Source: an uncultured bacterium (GTDB taxonomy: Bacteria > Verrucomicrobiota > Kiritimatiellia > RFP12 > UBA1067). Taken from it: a stretch of 42,428 nt of DNA. Below the pieces are notes generated by a model. That model did no database searches. It was given only the letters and a program-made list of their open reading frames with translations, and was not told the origin of the DNA. The stretch lies in assembly GCA_902770045.1 (NCBI GenBank), contig CACXRO010000013.1:1-42428 (forward strand). Reading direction: 5' to 3'. Made by a program: the position numbers and the translations under genes. This document shows positions 1 to 15,854 of this stretch, piece by piece; positions within the stretch are counted from its first letter, which is position 1, and each line of letters begins with the position of its first letter.

Positions 1-344
1 GGGTCGAGTATGGCGTTTGCGTTGTTGTCGAAGACGAGCTGCCCGCCGCCGCCGGTGTTGGACCAGGCGGTGAGTCCGATTCCGCGCCATTTGCTGCCAG
101 CTACGGCGCTCGAGCCCATGAGCCGGGTGCCGGAGGAGCCGACGGTGCCGAGGTAGGTGAAGTCGAGGAAGAAGCCGAAGCTGCCCGAGGTCGGCGTGTA
201 GCCGGTGTCGACGTAGGCGGAGTTGACGCTGCCGCCGGCAGACTGGATGTATTCGACGCTGGTGTAGCCGGCGGGCAGCTCCACTGCGCCGGCGAGGGAC
301 GCCAGCGCGGCGGCGGCGGCGAGGGCGATTGGCTTGTTCGTCAT
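1..344 (-). CDS. Secreted surface protein, N-terminal part (cut by window edge)
   Basis: The ATG is at 344 on the minus strand, with a strong AGGAGG Shine-Dalgarno site about six bases upstream. The visible 114 residues begin with a signal peptide (MTNKPIALAAAAALASLAGA), then LPAGYTSVEYIQSAGG and YVDTGYTPTSGSF. This opening, an LPxGYxxVEYI block followed by YxDTGYTP, is the start of a LamG/concanavalin-like beta-sandwich module common in gut surface proteins. The same module type recurs in the proteins at 31932-33800 and 35974-37923. The protein is presumably exported and displayed on the cell surface; no catalytic residues are visible. It diverges from the XylR-type regulator gene at 464, which may control it. 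The rest lies outside the window, so length and C-terminal anchoring are unknown. Confidence 0.8.
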   Translation of the reverse strand, partial: MTNKPIALAAAAALASLAGAVELPAGYTSVEYIQSAGGSVNSAYVDTGYTPTSGSFGFFLDFTYLGTVGSSGTRLMGSSAVAGSKWRGIGLTAWSNTGGGGQLVFDNNANAILD

Positions 345-376
345 TGGATGCCTCCTTGGATCTGGTGGATGATGGT

Positions 377-385
377 ATTCTACCA
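377..385 (-). promoter_or_regulatory. Extended -10 promoter for the minus-strand surface-protein gene
   Basis: On the minus strand the sequence reads TGGTAGAAT, an extended -10 box about 33 bases upstream of the ATG at 344. The leader has room for the AGGAGG site. No convincing -35 is seen. Confidence 0.5.
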
Positions 386-404
386 TAATGCGCACGCGGT
401 TCCG

Positions 405-419
405 TTGCGCTTCCCGCAA
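405..419. promoter_or_regulatory. Inverted repeat between divergent promoters, candidate operator
   Basis: TTGCG-CTTCC-CGCAA is a perfect 5-bp inverted repeat lying between the divergent -10 boxes of the surface-protein gene and the XylR-type regulator gene. A regulator site here could control both genes. This rests on symmetry and position only. Confidence 0.3.
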
Positions 420-444
420 TGGTTATGTTGCGTAACGCGAAATA

Positions 445-453
445 TGGTATAAT
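445..453 (+). promoter_or_regulatory. Extended -10 promoter of the XylR-type regulator
   Basis: TGGTATAAT ends 10 bases before the ATG at 464, so the expected transcription start lies within a few bases of the start codon. No Shine-Dalgarno site fits between them. Confidence 0.7.
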
Positions 454-463
454 TCACCCCGCC

Positions 464-1609
464 ATGAAGAACGTACTGGTAGTAACGCACACGACGCTGC
501 CCCACGCGGTGGAGAAGTTCACCGGCATCTTCACCTGCGCCGACGCGCTCGGGTGGAGGTGCAGCATCCTCGAGACGGCGCCGATCGGGAAGGCGTCGCT
601 CGTCGACGCGATCCTCGCGTTTCGTCCGGACGGAATCATCCATGAGGGTCCGGTAGTCGACGGCGGGGTGCCGGCGGAGATCCGGCGGCGGCTGCCGGTG
701 GTGTGGCTGGATCCCGACGGCGGAGGTCGGAGCAAGGAGTGCCGCGTCGCGGCAGACAATGGTCGCATTGCGGAACTTGCCCTCGAGGAGCTGAAGTTGG
801 CGGGTGCGCGTAGCTACCTCTTCGTCAGCCTCTTTGCGGGCGCGCGCTGGTCGCAGGAGCGCGAGCGCCGGTTTCTGCAGCTCGCGGAGGGGGCGCCGTC
901 GGGCAGGGTGGCAATGGCCGGCGGCGGCATGGTGAAGGCATTCGAGCGCCGCCTCGGAAGCGCACTCGGGCGGCTCAAGGCTCCGGTCGGCGTCTTTGCC
1001 GTCAACGACAGGACGGCAGTCATGGCCCTTGACTGCGCGCGGCGAGCCGGGCGCGTCTGTGGGCGCGACTACCTGCTGGTGTCAGTCGACAACGACCGGC
1101 ACCTGTGCGAGAACGCCGCGCCGCCGCTGACGAGCGTCGCCCAGGACTTCCTGCAGGTCGGGAGAATCGCAGCGCGGATGCTCGACCGGCTGATGCGCGG
1201 CGCCCTGGTCGGCGGAGGCGAGGAGCTCTCGCCGCCGCTCGGGGTTGTTAGGCGGGCGAGCAGCGTTCCGTCGTCCGACAAGGGCGTCTCGCCGCTTTCG
1301 CACAAGGTATACACGGAGATCTGCCTCAATGCGCTGTCCGGCGGCAGCGTCGGGAGCGTCTGCGCGGCGGCCGGGGCGTCGCGGCGGCTGTGCGAGATGC
1401 GGTTCAAGTCGGAATACGGCAAGACCATCCGCAGCGCGATCCTCGACCAGCGCTTTGCGGAGGTGGAGCGGCTCCTCGGCAATCCCAGCCAGCTCCTTGA
1501 GCCGATTGCCAACCTCTGCGGCTGGTCGTCGTCCGCGCACCTCAAGCGGATGTTCAAGGCCCGCTACGGCATGACGATGTCCGCCTGGCGCGCCAAGCGC
1601 CTTGGGTAG
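464..1609 (+). CDS. XylR-type AraC-family transcriptional regulator
   Basis: This 381-residue regulator has a LacI/periplasmic-binding-protein-like sensor domain (about residues 1-275) followed by an AraC-type double helix-turn-helix (about 285-381). The sensor shows the typical ending VGVFAVNDRTAV, then LLVSVDNDRHLCENAAPPLTSV. The DNA-binding part ends with PIANLCGWSSSAHLKRMFKA and a YGMTMSAWR tail, the AraC signature. The same architecture occurs in E. coli XylR, which binds xylose, but the ligand here cannot be read from sequence. ATG 464 was chosen because the -10 box at 445-453 would sit inside a longer gene. It diverges from a secreted surface-protein gene, a likely target. Confidence 0.88.
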   Translation: MKNVLVVTHTTLPHAVEKFTGIFTCADALGWRCSILETAPIGKASLVDAILAFRPDGIIHEGPVVDGGVPAEIRRRLPVVWLDPDGGGRSKECRVAADNGRIAELALEELKLAGARSYLFVSLFAGARWSQERERRFLQLAEGAPSGRVAMAGGGMVKAFERRLGSALGRLKAPVGVFAVNDRTAVMALDCARRAGRVCGRDYLLVSVDNDRHLCENAAPPLTSVAQDFLQVGRIAARMLDRLMRGALVGGGEELSPPLGVVRRASSVPSSDKGVSPLSHKVYTEICLNALSGGSVGSVCAAAGASRRLCEMRFKSEYGKTIRSAILDQRFAEVERLLGNPSQLLEPIANLCGWSSSAHLKRMFKARYGMTMSAWRAKRLG

Positions 1610-1664
1610 ACCGCATTTACTCATATCCCGATGCTCGTCTGCCGCGCCAGCTGCCTTGACCTAT

Positions 1665-1694
1665 TTGACAGATTCGGCCGAAATTTGGTATACT
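1665..1694 (+). promoter_or_regulatory. Promoter for tRNA-Val and probably rpoBC
   Basis: TTGACA (1665-1670), an 18-base spacer and TGG-TATACT (1689-1694) form the most canonical housekeeping promoter in the window, with both hexamers and the extended -10. It lies about 20 bases upstream of tRNA-Val and is the only obvious promoter before rpoB. Confidence 0.75.
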
Positions 1695-1714
1695 TCACAC
1701 TTAACGCATCCCCA

Positions 1715-1791
1715 GGGCGATTAGCTCAGTTGGTTAGAGCACTACCTTCACACGGTAGGGGTCACTGGTCCGAGTCCAGTATCGCCCACCA
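1715..1791 (+). tRNA. tRNA-Val (anticodon CAC), CCA encoded
   Basis: Acceptor stem GGGCGAT pairs with ATCGCCC. The anticodon stem CTACC/GGTAG holds the loop TTCACAC with anticodon CAC, reading GTG codons. The T arm contains GTCCGAGTCC. Discriminator A is at 1788 and the CCA end (1789-1791) is encoded. The gene lies about 100 bases upstream of rpoB with no terminator between, so it is probably cut from the rpoBC primary transcript. Confidence 0.96.
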
Positions 1792-1892
1792 GACGTACAG
1801 TTAACAAAGTGGCCGCTTACCACACTTCAGGCGCCTGTTCGGGGTGGAGAACAGCTTCAGAAACACAGCAACAACAAAACAAGGTAAGCTAC

Positions 1893-9867
<7,975 letters not shown>

Positions 9868-9892
9868 TCCGCGGCAAATCGAAGGGAATGAG

Positions 9893-10525
9893 ATGGAAAT
9901 CGTAATCCTGCTCGGCGCGCCCGGATCCGGAAAGGGGACCATCGCCTCGCGTCTCGCGGGCGAGGACCCCGCCGTCCGCCACGTCTCCTCCGGCGACCTC
10001 CTCCGCGGCGCCATCGCCGCCGGCACGCCCGCCGGCGTCGAGGCCAAGGCGTACATGGACAAGGGCCAGCTCGTCCCCGACGCGCTCGTCGTCGCGATGA
10101 TCGGCGACGTGATCGCCGCCGAGAAGACCGCCGAGACGATGCTGCTCGACGGCTTCCCGCGCAACGTCGCCCAGGCCGAGGCGCTCGAGCGCTCCGGCGC
10201 GAAGGTGCGTTCCGCCGTGCTGGTGGACGTCCCCGACGAGATCATCGCCGACCGCATCGCCGGCCGCCGTACCTGCCCGAAGTGCAAGGCCGGCTACCAT
10301 GTCAAGGCGCTCCCTCCGAAGGTGGAGGGCATCTGCGACAAGTGCGGCGCGGCGCTCACGGTGCGCAAGGACGACAACCCCGAGACCGTCAGGGACCGGC
10401 TCGTCGTCTACCACCGCGAGACCGAGCCGCTCGTCGCCTACTACGAGGCGAAGGGTCTCCTCCGCCGCATCGACGGCGACCAGGGCCCGGTGCGCAACGC
10501 CGCGGCGTTCAAGGCCGCGATGTAG
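9893..10525 (+). CDS. adk: Adenylate kinase with zinc-type lid
   Basis: Converts ATP + AMP to two ADP in the cytoplasm. The 210-residue protein has the P-loop GAPGSGKG at residues 8-15, the AMP-binding SSGDLLRG block, LLDGFPRN and the DRIAGRR lid entry. The lid carries four cysteines (CPKC and CDKC), so it is the zinc-binding long form. Length is normal. GAAGGGA lies about eight bases before the ATG. It starts 25 bases after rpoC and ends four bases before map. The adk-map pair is common, but its usual neighbour is secY in the ribosomal-protein operon; here it is attached to rpoBC. Confidence 0.96.
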   Translation: MEIVILLGAPGSGKGTIASRLAGEDPAVRHVSSGDLLRGAIAAGTPAGVEAKAYMDKGQLVPDALVVAMIGDVIAAEKTAETMLLDGFPRNVAQAEALERSGAKVRSAVLVDVPDEIIADRIAGRRTCPKCKAGYHVKALPPKVEGICDKCGAALTVRKDDNPETVRDRLVVYHRETEPLVAYYEAKGLLRRIDGDQGPVRNAAAFKAAM

Positions 10526-10529
10526 CGAG

Positions 10530-11300
10530 ATGAAGGTCGACGTCAAGTCGCGGGCGGAAATCGACCGGATGCGCGAGGCGTGCCGGATGAGCGCGGAGAT
10601 CCGCGACATCTGCGCCGCCGCCGTCGCGCCCGGCGTCACCACCGGCGAGATCGACGCGCTCGTCGTCGACTACTGCGAGAAGCACCACGTCAGGGCCGGC
10701 TTCTACGACTACCACGGCTACCCCGGCCACCTCTGCGTCTCGATCAACGACGAGGTGATCCACGGCATCCCCTCGCCGCACCGCGTCATCGTGCCCGGCG
10801 ACCTCGTCAAGACCGACGTCGGCATCTTCAAGAACGGCTTCAACGGCGACACCTCGCGCACCGTCGCGGTCGGCGTCACCGACCCCGAGGTGCTGCGCCT
10901 CGTCGAGACCACCAAGGCCTGCCTCAAGGCCGGCATCGCCGCCTGCGGACCCGGCGTCCACCTCGGCGACGTCGGCTACGCCATCGAGCAGGTCGCCGTG
11001 GCAGCAGGCTTCGGCGTCGTCCGCAACTGGATCGGCCACGGCGTCGGCCGCACCATCCACGAGGACCCGGAAGTGCCCAACTACGGCAAGCCCGGCACCA
11101 AGCTCGTCCTCCGCCCCGGCATGACCATCGCCATCGAGCCGATGATCACCATGACCAAGGCCGGCGAGGCGACCGACGTCCTCTCCGACGGCTGGACCGT
11201 CGTCACCCGCGACCGCTCGCTTTCCGCCCATTTCGAGCATACCGTGGCCATCACCGACGACGGCTGCGAAATCCTTACTTTGCCGGCGGACTATCCCTGA
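10530..11300 (+). CDS. map: Methionine aminopeptidase, type I
   Basis: Removes the initiator methionine from nascent proteins. The 256-residue enzyme is a compact type Ia form without an N-terminal zinc domain. All metal ligands are present: D96, D107, H170, E203 and E236, with the catalytic His at H78 (NDEVIHGIP). The start at 10530 lies five bases after the adk stop, so the two are translationally close. The transcript probably continues from rpoBC-adk. A short GCCGG/CCGGC hairpin lies in the 133-base gap before the next gene. Confidence 0.96.
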   Translation: MKVDVKSRAEIDRMREACRMSAEIRDICAAAVAPGVTTGEIDALVVDYCEKHHVRAGFYDYHGYPGHLCVSINDEVIHGIPSPHRVIVPGDLVKTDVGIFKNGFNGDTSRTVAVGVTDPEVLRLVETTKACLKAGIAACGPGVHLGDVGYAIEQVAVAAGFGVVRNWIGHGVGRTIHEDPEVPNYGKPGTKLVLRPGMTIAIEPMITMTKAGEATDVLSDGWTVVTRDRSLSAHFEHTVAITDDGCEILTLPADYP

Positions 11301-11382
11301 AGTCCCTAGGCCCGAAGGCGCCCTGGTCGAATGGCGGCTGATTGCCTGGGGGCGGATGGTCCGCCGGCTTCTAACCGGCCAA

Positions 11383-11413
11383 CGAGCCACGAACCGCGAA
11401 CCGCGAACCGCGA
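11383..11413 (+). repeat. 7-bp tandem repeat (CGAACCG type) upstream of promoter
   Basis: Several consecutive copies of a heptad, CGAGCCA then CGAACCG three times, end about five bases before the extended -10 of the antiporter gene. Related arrays occur at 20739-20758 and 22162-22188, also directly before -10 boxes. Confidence 0.6.
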
Positions 11414-11417
11414 AATA

Positions 11418-11426
11418 TGCTATAAT
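11418..11426 (+). promoter_or_regulatory. Extended -10 promoter of the NhaC-type antiporter
   Basis: TGCTATAAT followed by ACGC; seven bases separate it from the ATG at 11434, implying a leaderless transcript. Confidence 0.7.
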
Positions 11427-11433
11427 ACGCGCC

Positions 11434-13467
11434 ATGAAGACCTCACTCCTCTCGCTTGCGGCCGCGGCCGCGCTCGTGTTCGGCGCTTTCGCCGACGGTT
11501 CCAGCACCGTGTCGGTGGTCGTCGATGACTCCACCAACACGTACAACCTCGCCGCGCTTGCCGACGACGGAGACGTGAAGGGCGCCAAGTCCTACGTCGA
11601 CGCCTACGCCGACAATGTCCGCTACGACGCGGACTTCAAGGCCAACGAGTCCGCGGCGCTCGCGACGATCAGGTCCGACAAGGAGAGCGGCGTCTCCTTC
11701 TACGGCACCTGGTGGGCGATCTTCCCGCCGATCCTCGCGATCCTCCTCGCGCTGGTGACCAAGGAGGTCTACTCCTCGCTCTTCGTCGGCATCGTCGCCG
11801 GCGGTGTCCTCTACTCCGGCTTCTCCTTCGAGGGGACGCTCGTCCACGTGGCCCAGAAGGGCTTCATCGGCTCGGTGGCCGACCCGTACAACGTGGGCAT
11901 CCTCCTCTTCCTCGTCCTCCTCGGCGCGCTCGTCGCGATGATGAACAAGACCGGCGCCTCGGCGGCGTTCGGCCGCTGGGCCCAGACCCACATCAAGAGC
12001 CGCGTCGGCGCCCAGGTCGCGACGATCGTGCTCGGCATGCTCATCTTCGTCGACGACTACTTCAACTGCCTTACCGTCGGCAGCGTGATGCGCCCGGTGA
12101 CCGACGCCAAGAAGGTGTCGCGCGCCAAGCTCTCCTACCTCATCGACGCCACCGCCGCGCCGATCTGCATCATCGCGCCGATCTCCAGCTGGGCCGCCGC
12201 GGTCGCCGGCTTCGCCAAGGGCGCTGGCGCCGAAAGCGGCTTCTCGCTCTTCATCAACGCCATTCCCTACAACTACTACGCCATCCTCACCATCCTGGCG
12301 ATGTTCTTCTTCGCGCTCACCAAGTTCGACTTCGGCCCCATGAAGCGCCACGAGGCCGCGGTCTCGGAGGGGCTTCCCGACCTCGGGGCGATCGAGGACA
12401 TGACCGAGCAGCTCGCCAGGAACGACCGCGGCAGGGTGATCGACCTGGTCGTGCCGGTCGTGGTGCTCATCGCCTCCTGCATGGTCGGGATGATCTACTC
12501 GGGCGGCTACTTCGGCGACGGCAACCCCGGCTTCGTCCAGGCGTTCTCCGACTCCGACGCGTCCGTCGGCCTCGTCTTCGGCTCCATCGTCGCGATCGTC
12601 TTCTCGGTCTTCTTCTTCCTCTGCCGCCGCGTCATTTCGTTCCGCGACTGCATGGAGGCCTTCCCCGAGGGCTTCAAGGCGATGGTTCCGGCGATCATGA
12701 TCCTCTGCTGCGCCTGGGCGCTCAAGACCATGACCGATTCGCTCGGCGCCAAGATCTTCATCTCCGACCTCATCAACGGGCCGGCCGCCGGGCTCTGGAA
12801 CTTCCTGCCCGCGATCATCTTCGTGATCGCCATCGTGCTCGCGTTCTCGACCGGCACCAGCTGGGGCACCTTCGGCATCCTCATCCCGATCGTGCTCGCC
12901 GCCGTCCCCGGCTCCTCGATGACGATCGTCGCCGTATCCGCCTGCATGGCCGGCGCGGTCTGCGGCGACCACTGCTCGCCGATCTCCGACACGACCATCA
13001 TGGCCTCCGCCGGCGCCCAGTGCAACCACATCGTGCACGTCGGCACCCAGCTCCCGTACGCGCTCGCCGTCGCGGCGGTTTCGTTCGTCGCCTACGTGCT
13101 CGCGCCGTTCATCGGCAACGTCTGGCTGTCGCTTGGCGTCGCCGTGGCGCTGCTCTTCGCGGCGCTCTTCGCGATGAAGGCCGTCCTGCGCGGCCGCGCC
13201 GACCTCGGTCCGGTCATGCGCGCCCTCGTCTCCGGCGCGTCGGAGAAGGCGTTTGCCAAGGTCATGCGCACGATGGGCAAGGAGATCCTCGCCGACGGCA
13301 AGGTCGACTTCGAGGATACCGGCACGCTGCTCTCCTTCTTCAAGGGCATCGACGGCGCGGCGGCGGCGGAGTTCCGCTCCGCGCTCCTCAAGGTCCGCGA
13401 GGACGGCGAGATCTCCGCCGAGGAGTCCGCCAAGCTTGAGGAGATGATCCGCAAGTTCGTGAAGTAG
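11434..13467 (+). CDS. NhaC-family Na+/H+ antiporter with periplasmic and C-terminal extensions
   Basis: This 677-residue membrane protein should exchange sodium for protons and help pH and sodium balance. It begins with a cleavable-looking signal (MKTSLLSLAAAAALVFGAFA) and a short polar region of about 70 residues. About eleven hydrophobic segments follow, with the family motifs MLIFVDDYFNCLTVG, ISSWAAAVAGFAKGA, FSTGTSWGTFG and GDHCSPISDTT. These match NhaC-type antiporters. The last 75-80 residues form a soluble tail (KEILADGKVDFEDTG, REDGEISAEESAKLEE) resembling TerB/DUF533-type helical domains, an unusual addition. The extended -10 box lies seven bases before the ATG. The GH99-like gene starts 10 bases after the stop, so the two may be co-transcribed. 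The exact ion specificity is not determined by sequence. Confidence 0.88.
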   Translation: MKTSLLSLAAAAALVFGAFADGSSTVSVVVDDSTNTYNLAALADDGDVKGAKSYVDAYADNVRYDADFKANESAALATIRSDKESGVSFYGTWWAIFPPILAILLALVTKEVYSSLFVGIVAGGVLYSGFSFEGTLVHVAQKGFIGSVADPYNVGILLFLVLLGALVAMMNKTGASAAFGRWAQTHIKSRVGAQVATIVLGMLIFVDDYFNCLTVGSVMRPVTDAKKVSRAKLSYLIDATAAPICIIAPISSWAAAVAGFAKGAGAESGFSLFINAIPYNYYAILTILAMFFFALTKFDFGPMKRHEAAVSEGLPDLGAIEDMTEQLARNDRGRVIDLVVPVVVLIASCMVGMIYSGGYFGDGNPGFVQAFSDSDASVGLVFGSIVAIVFSVFFFLCRRVISFRDCMEAFPEGFKAMVPAIMILCCAWALKTMTDSLGAKIFISDLINGPAAGLWNFLPAIIFVIAIVLAFSTGTSWGTFGILIPIVLAAVPGSSMTIVAVSACMAGAVCGDHCSPISDTTIMASAGAQCNHIVHVGTQLPYALAVAAVSFVAYVLAPFIGNVWLSLGVAVALLFAALFAMKAVLRGRADLGPVMRALVSGASEKAFAKVMRTMGKEILADGKVDFEDTGTLLSFFKGIDGAAAAEFRSALLKVREDGEISAEESAKLEEMIRKFVK

Positions 13468-13477
13468 GTCGCCGCCG

Positions 13478-15820
13478 ATGCCAGCGCATCCATGCACGAA
13501 GCGGCTGGCGGCGATGGCCGCCGGCGCGCTTCTGGTGGCATCTGCCGCGGCCGCCCAGTACGACGTCGCCGCCTACGTCTGGCCCGCCTACCAGCCCGAG
13601 CCCAGGTGGGCGGAGCTGGACATCTTCCCGGAGGGCATCGGCGAGTGGCAGAACGTGAAGGAGGCGGTGCCGAAGTGGAAGGGCCACGTCCAGCCGCTCA
13701 AGCCGCGCTGGGGCTACGAGAACGAGGCCGACCCGGCGGTGGTGGCGAGGAAGATCGACGCCGCGGTCGCCCACGGCGTCAACGTCTTCATCTACGACTG
13801 GTACTGGTACGGCCACCGTCCGTTCCTTGAAAGCGCCCTCGACGACGGCTTCCTCGGCGCGCCGAACAACGGCCGGATGCGCTTCTTCCTCATGTGGGCA
13901 AACCACCACGTCAACAAGCTCTGGGACAACCGCGTCGCCGACAAGCACTGGTCGTCGCCGACCTGGCGCGGCTGGGTGTCGCAGGAGGAGTTCAAGGAGC
14001 TCGCTTGGCGCTGGATCGAGAAGTACTTCCGCCGCGGCAACTACTACCGCATCGGCGGCCGGCCGGTGCTGATGATCTACGAGCTCAAGACCTTCGTCGA
14101 CGGCGTGGGCGGGCTCGCCAACGCGATGGAGTCCGTCGCCTACCTGCGCGACGCCTGCCGCGCCGCCGGCCTCGGGGGCGTCCACCTGATGACCTGCGAC
14201 TTCGGCGTCAAGCAGGAGTGGGTGCGGGCGCTGGGGGTGGAGTCCGCCTCGATCTACAACTTCGTCCACTGGTCCAGCCCGTACGGCAACCCCGACTACT
14301 CGGTCTGGGCCGAGCGCGGCGCCCAGCGCTTCGTCCACGCCAAGGCGCAGCTCGGGGTGCAGTGCTACTTCTCCCACGCCTCGGTCGGGTGGGACACCAA
14401 CCCGCGCTACCCCGCCGGCTCGGTGCAGCCGACTGTCCTCGGATCCTCCCCGGAGAAGTTCGAGGTCGCCCTCCGCCGCGCCAAGGACTGGTGCGACCGC
14501 AACACCCCGCCCGGCTGGCCGCACCTTGTCACCATAAACGCCTGGAACGAGTGGACCGAGGGCTCCTACCTCGAGCCCGACGAGCAGTTCGGCTACGGCT
14601 ACCTGGAGGCCGTGCGTCGCGTCTTCGGCCCCGGCTCGCCGCCCGCCGCCGTGCCCGGCATCGTGACGGTGGAGTCGCTGATCGACGAGACCCTCGACCG
14701 CGAGGCGGTGACGCGCATGCCGGTGCCCGCGTACGCGCGCAGCCACTGGGGCGGCGCCGCGGGCGCGTCCGGCGCAAGGCGCGCGCTCACCAACTCCGCC
14801 GGCAGGGTGGAGTACATCGTCGCCGAGGCGAGCGGACCCGGCGCCGTGGTCGGCGGCTGGTGCGATGGCACCGGCTTCGAGAAGGCGAGGCTGTACGTTG
14901 ACGGCTCAGAGCGTCCCGTAGTCGAGGGCTGGGCGTCGAGCGTCCTCTGCGGCCGCCCGCCGTCCGCGCCGCGGCGCGACGAGGCGCTCTTCGTCCCCAT
15001 CCCGTTCGCCCGGAGCTTCCGCGCCACCGTCGAGGCGTCCGACATCGGCGAGTTCAAGTACGGGATCGAGGCGCGGGTGTACGCGTGTGGGACGAAGGTG
15101 GAGAGCGCGTCCAGGACGGTGCTTGACCGAGCCGCGCGCGCCGTCGCCTACGCGAAGTCGGTCCTGCCGGCGCGTCCCGGCGGCCACATCGAGAAGTCGC
15201 TCGTCTTCGACGGCCGCCTCGAGCCCCAGGCGTCGCGGACGCTGCGGTTCGACGGACCCGGGGCGGTCAAGAACATCTCGGCCAAGGCGGTGTTCGCGGG
15301 GGGCGCCGCCGGACCGGAGACTGCCGCCGGCGCGTTCGACGCCGTCGAGGCGACGATCAGGTTCGACGGCCACGAGACCGTGCGCGCGCCGCTCTCCGCG
15401 CTCTTCGCGCCGGCCGGGCTGCCGTCGGAGCGGTTCCGCTCCTGGTATGCGCTTTCGGGCGGCGACGGCTACATGGAGTCGTTCTGGGTGATGCCGTTCT
15501 CCAACTCCTGCGAAGTCGTCCTCGCCAACCGCTCGTCGGTCCCGGTCGACGTCTCCCGCTCGCAGATAGCCGTCGACCGCTACGCCTTCGAGCCCGGGAG
15601 GAGCATGTACTTCGCGGTCTCGTCGTCGCCGGTCGCGTCGGGTCCGGTCAGGGTGGCGGGGGTGGCGTCGGCCGGAGGCCCCGCCGGCGCGCCGGTCTTC
15701 TGCGGACGCAACCTCGACGCCGCGCTCTTCACTTCGTTTGCGGCGTCCGACCTCGGCGAGTTCAGCCAGTTCGTGCCCCGCCGCGTCGGCACCACCGTCT
15801 TCAACTACTTCCTGCCATAG
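13478..15820 (+). CDS. Secreted GH99/WbsX-like protein with C-terminal DUF2961-like region
   Basis: The 780-residue protein starts with a signal peptide (basic residues, then MAAGALLVASAAAA). Residues about 28-385 form a WbsX/GH99-like TIM barrel: VAAYVWPAYQPEPRW, NVFIYDWYWYGHRPFL (about 103-118) and NAWNEWTEGSYLEPDE (about 354), with the acidic residues typical of this group. Characterised GH99 enzymes are endo-alpha-mannosidases/mannanases, and WbsX-like proteins are tied to O-antigen polysaccharide, so a role on an exported or dietary polysaccharide is inferred. From about residue 600, FDGHETVRAPLSALF and YMESFWVMPFSNSCEV recall the beta-sandwich of DUF2961/GH172 proteins. The middle section may be a carbohydrate-binding module. 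It follows the antiporter by 10 bases. The substrate is unknown. Confidence 0.8.
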   Translation: MPAHPCTKRLAAMAAGALLVASAAAAQYDVAAYVWPAYQPEPRWAELDIFPEGIGEWQNVKEAVPKWKGHVQPLKPRWGYENEADPAVVARKIDAAVAHGVNVFIYDWYWYGHRPFLESALDDGFLGAPNNGRMRFFLMWANHHVNKLWDNRVADKHWSSPTWRGWVSQEEFKELAWRWIEKYFRRGNYYRIGGRPVLMIYELKTFVDGVGGLANAMESVAYLRDACRAAGLGGVHLMTCDFGVKQEWVRALGVESASIYNFVHWSSPYGNPDYSVWAERGAQRFVHAKAQLGVQCYFSHASVGWDTNPRYPAGSVQPTVLGSSPEKFEVALRRAKDWCDRNTPPGWPHLVTINAWNEWTEGSYLEPDEQFGYGYLEAVRRVFGPGSPPAAVPGIVTVESLIDETLDREAVTRMPVPAYARSHWGGAAGASGARRALTNSAGRVEYIVAEASGPGAVVGGWCDGTGFEKARLYVDGSERPVVEGWASSVLCGRPPSAPRRDEALFVPIPFARSFRATVEASDIGEFKYGIEARVYACGTKVESASRTVLDRAARAVAYAKSVLPARPGGHIEKSLVFDGRLEPQASRTLRFDGPGAVKNISAKAVFAGGAAGPETAAGAFDAVEATIRFDGHETVRAPLSALFAPAGLPSERFRSWYALSGGDGYMESFWVMPFSNSCEVVLANRSSVPVDVSRSQIAVDRYAFEPGRSMYFAVSSSPVASGPVRVAGVASAGGPAGAPVFCGRNLDAALFTSFAASDLGEFSQFVPRRVGTTVFNYFLP

Positions 15821-15838
15821 CCGGCGAACCGCGAAATT

Positions 15839-15847
15839 TGGTATAAT
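15839..15847 (+). promoter_or_regulatory. Extended -10 promoter of the lytic-transglycosylase-like gene
   Basis: TGGTATAAT followed by ACGC, preceded by one and a half CGAACCG-type heptads (15826-15835). Seven bases separate it from the ATG, again implying a leaderless mRNA. Confidence 0.7.
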
Positions 15848-15854
15848 ACGCGGC

